Below the pieces are notes generated by a model, which ran no database searches, was not told the origin of the DNA, and was given only the letters and a program-made list of their open reading frames with translations. Shown here piece after piece: positions 6,350 through 7,765 of a stretch of DNA of 7,765 bases. Location: NCBI GenBank assembly GCA_002308635.1, contig DBWG01000028.1, positions 3,923-11,687 on the forward strand, read 5' to 3'. Within the stretch, counting starts at the first letter, position 1. Every line of letters begins with the position of its first letter. Position numbers and translations under genes: made by a program. The DNA is from Ruminococcaceae bacterium UBA1244. Its GTDB lineage: Bacteria; Bacillota; Clostridia; Oscillospirales; Acutalibacteraceae.

Positions 6350-6378
6350 TTGATTTACATAGAAAAAGGTAGTATAAT
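6350..6378 (+). promoter_or_regulatory. Sigma-A promoter of the tmk-metY unit
   Basis: TTGATT (6350-6355) and a perfect TATAAT (6373-6378) are separated by 17 nt. Transcription should start near 6385. Because these boxes lie over the in-frame codons upstream of the tmk ATG, the longer reading frame from 6350 cannot be translated from this transcript. Confidence 0.7.
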
Positions 6379-6401
6379 AGGTTGGAATCATTTTGAAAAG
6401 C

Positions 6402-6405
6402 GGAG
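6402..6405 (+). promoter_or_regulatory. Ribosome binding site of tmk
   Basis: GGAG followed by a 7-nt spacer leads to the ATG at 6413. This supports that ATG over the in-frame TTG at 6350. Confidence 0.7.
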
Positions 6406-6412
6406 AAAAACT

Positions 6413-7048
6413 ATGGATAATATCAAACGTGGAAAGCTTATTGTATTTGAAGGTCTTGACGGCTCAGGAAAGGGCACTCAGGCAGTACTTCTTATGAGTG
6501 AACTGAAAAAGCAGGGCAGAAATGTGGTCCTTACTGCCGAACCCACAAATTCATCTACCGGCGGTATGCTCAGGGATGCTCTCGGAGGATTTGTGAAAAG
6601 GGACGCTTATGAACTGTCCGCTCTGTTTCTGCTCGACAGGATATTTCACAACGTCAATGACATCAACGGCATAAAAAAATATCTCGAAAGCGGCACCGAC
6701 GTTATCTGCGACAGATATTATTACTCGTCCTTTGCATATCAGGGAATAGACGCCGACCTGAAATGGGTCATGGACATGAACCTGAACTGCAAAGAGATAA
6801 TCAAGCCGGACGTGTGTATTTTCCTCGATATCTCCCCGGATGACGGTGACAAAAGACTTACCGCAGACCGCTCACAGCGTGAGATATATGAGAACACCGA
6901 GACCCAGACGAGAATAAGAAACCGCTTTTTTGAGGTCTTTGAGCTTCTCAGGGATTCCGAAAACATAAAAATCGTTGACGCTTCAAGGACGATACCGGAA
7001 GTGTCGGCTGATATAATAAAAATCTATAACGAACTAAAGGAGAACTGA
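6413..7048 (+). CDS. tmk: Thymidylate (dTMP) kinase
   Basis: Phosphorylates dTMP to dTDP with ATP, an essential step in making dTTP. 211 residues, cytoplasmic. The P-loop is FEGLDGSGKGTQ (12-23), with Lys20 for phosphates. EPT (43-45) stands where most bacterial enzymes have REPGGT. CDRYYYSSFAYQG (99-111) is the DRY/DRF nucleotide-base segment. The lid region is LTADRSQREIYEN (149-161), with Arg153 and Arg156. The EPT and (D)RxxREIYE forms look more like the variant seen in archaea and some clostridia than the E. coli type, so another nucleoside monophosphate substrate is not fully excluded. Start: ATG at 6413 has GGAG 7 nt upstream and lies about 28 nt after the predicted transcription start. 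TGA is followed after 3 nt by metY, so the two are probably co-transcribed. Confidence 0.9.
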   Translation: MDNIKRGKLIVFEGLDGSGKGTQAVLLMSELKKQGRNVVLTAEPTNSSTGGMLRDALGGFVKRDAYELSALFLLDRIFHNVNDINGIKKYLESGTDVICDRYYYSSFAYQGIDADLKWVMDMNLNCKEIIKPDVCIFLDISPDDGDKRLTADRSQREIYENTETQTRIRNRFFEVFELLRDSENIKIVDASRTIPEVSADIIKIYNELKEN

Positions 7049-7051
7049 AAA

Positions 7052-7765
7052 ATGGGATACCATATCAACACAAAATGCGTACAGGCAGGCTATGACCCGA
7101 AAAACGGAGAATCAAGAGTTATTCCTATCGTACAAAGCACTACCTTCAAGTACGATTCCGCCGCAACTCTCGGCAAGCTTTTTGACCTTGAAGAAAACGG
7201 ATTCTTCTATACAAGACTTTCAAACCCCACACTCAGCGCAGTTGCAGACAAAATTGCCGCTCTTGAAGGCGGTGTCGGCGCAATGCTCACCGCTTCCGGT
7301 CAGTCCGCTTCAATGCTTTCAATAACGAATATCTGTCATTCAGGCGACCACGTTGTTTGTGCAAGCGCAATTTACGGCGGTACATTCAACCTTTTCAACA
7401 AGTCCCTGCGTGAACTCGGAATAGACTTCACATTTGTTACTCCCGATGCAGCGGAAGATGAAATTAACGCCGCTTTTCAGGATAACACAAGAGCCGTATT
7501 CGTAGAGAGCGTTTCAAACCCTTCTCTTGACGTTGCCGATGTAGAACTCTATGCAAAGCTTGCTCACGCTCACGGCGTTCCGCTTATCGTTGACAACACC
7601 TTCCCCACTCCCGTTAATTTCAGACCCTTTGAATGGGGCGCAGATATCGTTGTACACTCCACCTCAAAATACATGGACGGCCACGCAGTAGCGCTCGGCG
7701 GTGTTATCGTTGACAGCGGAAACTTCGACTGGACAAACGGAAAATTCCCCGCATTCACAGAGCCT
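7052..7765 (+). CDS. metY: O-acetylhomoserine sulfhydrylase (Cys/Met metabolism PLP enzyme), N-terminal part
   Basis: Makes homocysteine from O-acetylhomoserine and sulfide, the direct sulfhydrylation route to methionine. The first 238 codons are present; family members run to about 425-430 residues, so nearly half is beyond the right edge. Motifs of the gamma-family of PLP enzymes are YTRLSNPT (53-60; Tyr and Arg reach the neighbouring subunit's PLP phosphate), SGQSA (82-86), GDHVV...YGGTFNL (98-115), ESVSNPSLDVAD (152-163), VDNTF (180-184) with the pyridine-binding Asp181, and HSTSKYMDGH (202-211) with Schiff-base Lys206. NTKCVQAGYDP near the start and the STSKYMDGH form favour MetY over MetB/MetC, but related lyases cannot be wholly excluded. 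AAAGGAG lies about 9 nt before the ATG, inside the end of tmk; no separate promoter or SAM riboswitch fits in the 3-nt gap. Confidence 0.9.
   Translation, partial: MGYHINTKCVQAGYDPKNGESRVIPIVQSTTFKYDSAATLGKLFDLEENGFFYTRLSNPTLSAVADKIAALEGGVGAMLTASGQSASMLSITNICHSGDHVVCASAIYGGTFNLFNKSLRELGIDFTFVTPDAAEDEINAAFQDNTRAVFVESVSNPSLDVADVELYAKLAHAHGVPLIVDNTFPTPVNFRPFEWGADIVVHSTSKYMDGHAVALGGVIVDSGNFDWTNGKFPAFTEP

Noticed and set aside
6350..6412. In-frame upstream extension of tmk from a TTG
   Set aside because: The codons coincide with the promoter -35 and -10 boxes and have no family similarity; the ATG at 6413 has a proper ribosome site.

Overview
This window looks like ordinary chromosome from a low-to-mid GC Gram-positive anaerobe, most likely a Ruminococcus-type member of the Oscillospiraceae/Clostridia. 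The grounds are strong AGGAGG-type ribosome sites, AT-rich sigma-A promoters, a DHHW-family exported protein, the ACT/UPF0210 pair typical of Firmicutes, and an asymmetric Ap4A-hydrolase-like NUDIX protein. This assignment comes from protein character alone. No tRNA, rRNA, CRISPR array, transposase or phage gene was seen.

Left block (1-3515, minus strand). A promoter near 3488-3515 appears to drive four closely spaced genes: a membrane-anchored DHHW/SGNH-like protein, a two-domain NUDIX protein, a PLP aminotransferase, and trpS (cut by the window edge). The gaps are 24 nt, 25 nt and a 1-nt stop/start overlap. The NUDIX gene probably starts at a TTG rather than at the upstream GTG, because that GTG lies inside its Shine-Dalgarno sequence. 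The DHHW protein has Asn-Asn where the family has His-His.

Middle block (3591-5360, minus strand). An ACT-domain regulator-like gene and a UPF0210 (DUF711) gene form a two-gene operon with a clear promoter (TTGACT-17-GATAAT). It ends in a textbook intrinsic terminator with a 10-bp perfect stem followed by T6 on the minus strand. The biochemical role of this conserved pair is unknown.

GC-rich island (about 5400-5550). Between the ACT promoter and the end of tcdA lies roughly 145 bp containing at least four perfect short inverted repeats, the largest with 11-bp arms. It looks like a dispersed intergenic repeat or structured RNA and is the least explained DNA in the window.

Right block (5551-7765). 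tcdA (minus; cyclises t6A37 in tRNA) and tmk (plus; dTMP kinase) diverge from face-to-face promoters. tmk is followed after 3 nt by metY (O-acetylhomoserine sulfhydrylase), which runs off the right edge. Overall the content is housekeeping: tRNA charging and modification, nucleotide clean-up, amino-acid transamination, DNA precursors and sulfur assimilation. I see no defence system or other clear novel machinery. The leads worth following are the PPase-like/NUDIX fusion, the degenerate DHHW site and the structured intergenic element.
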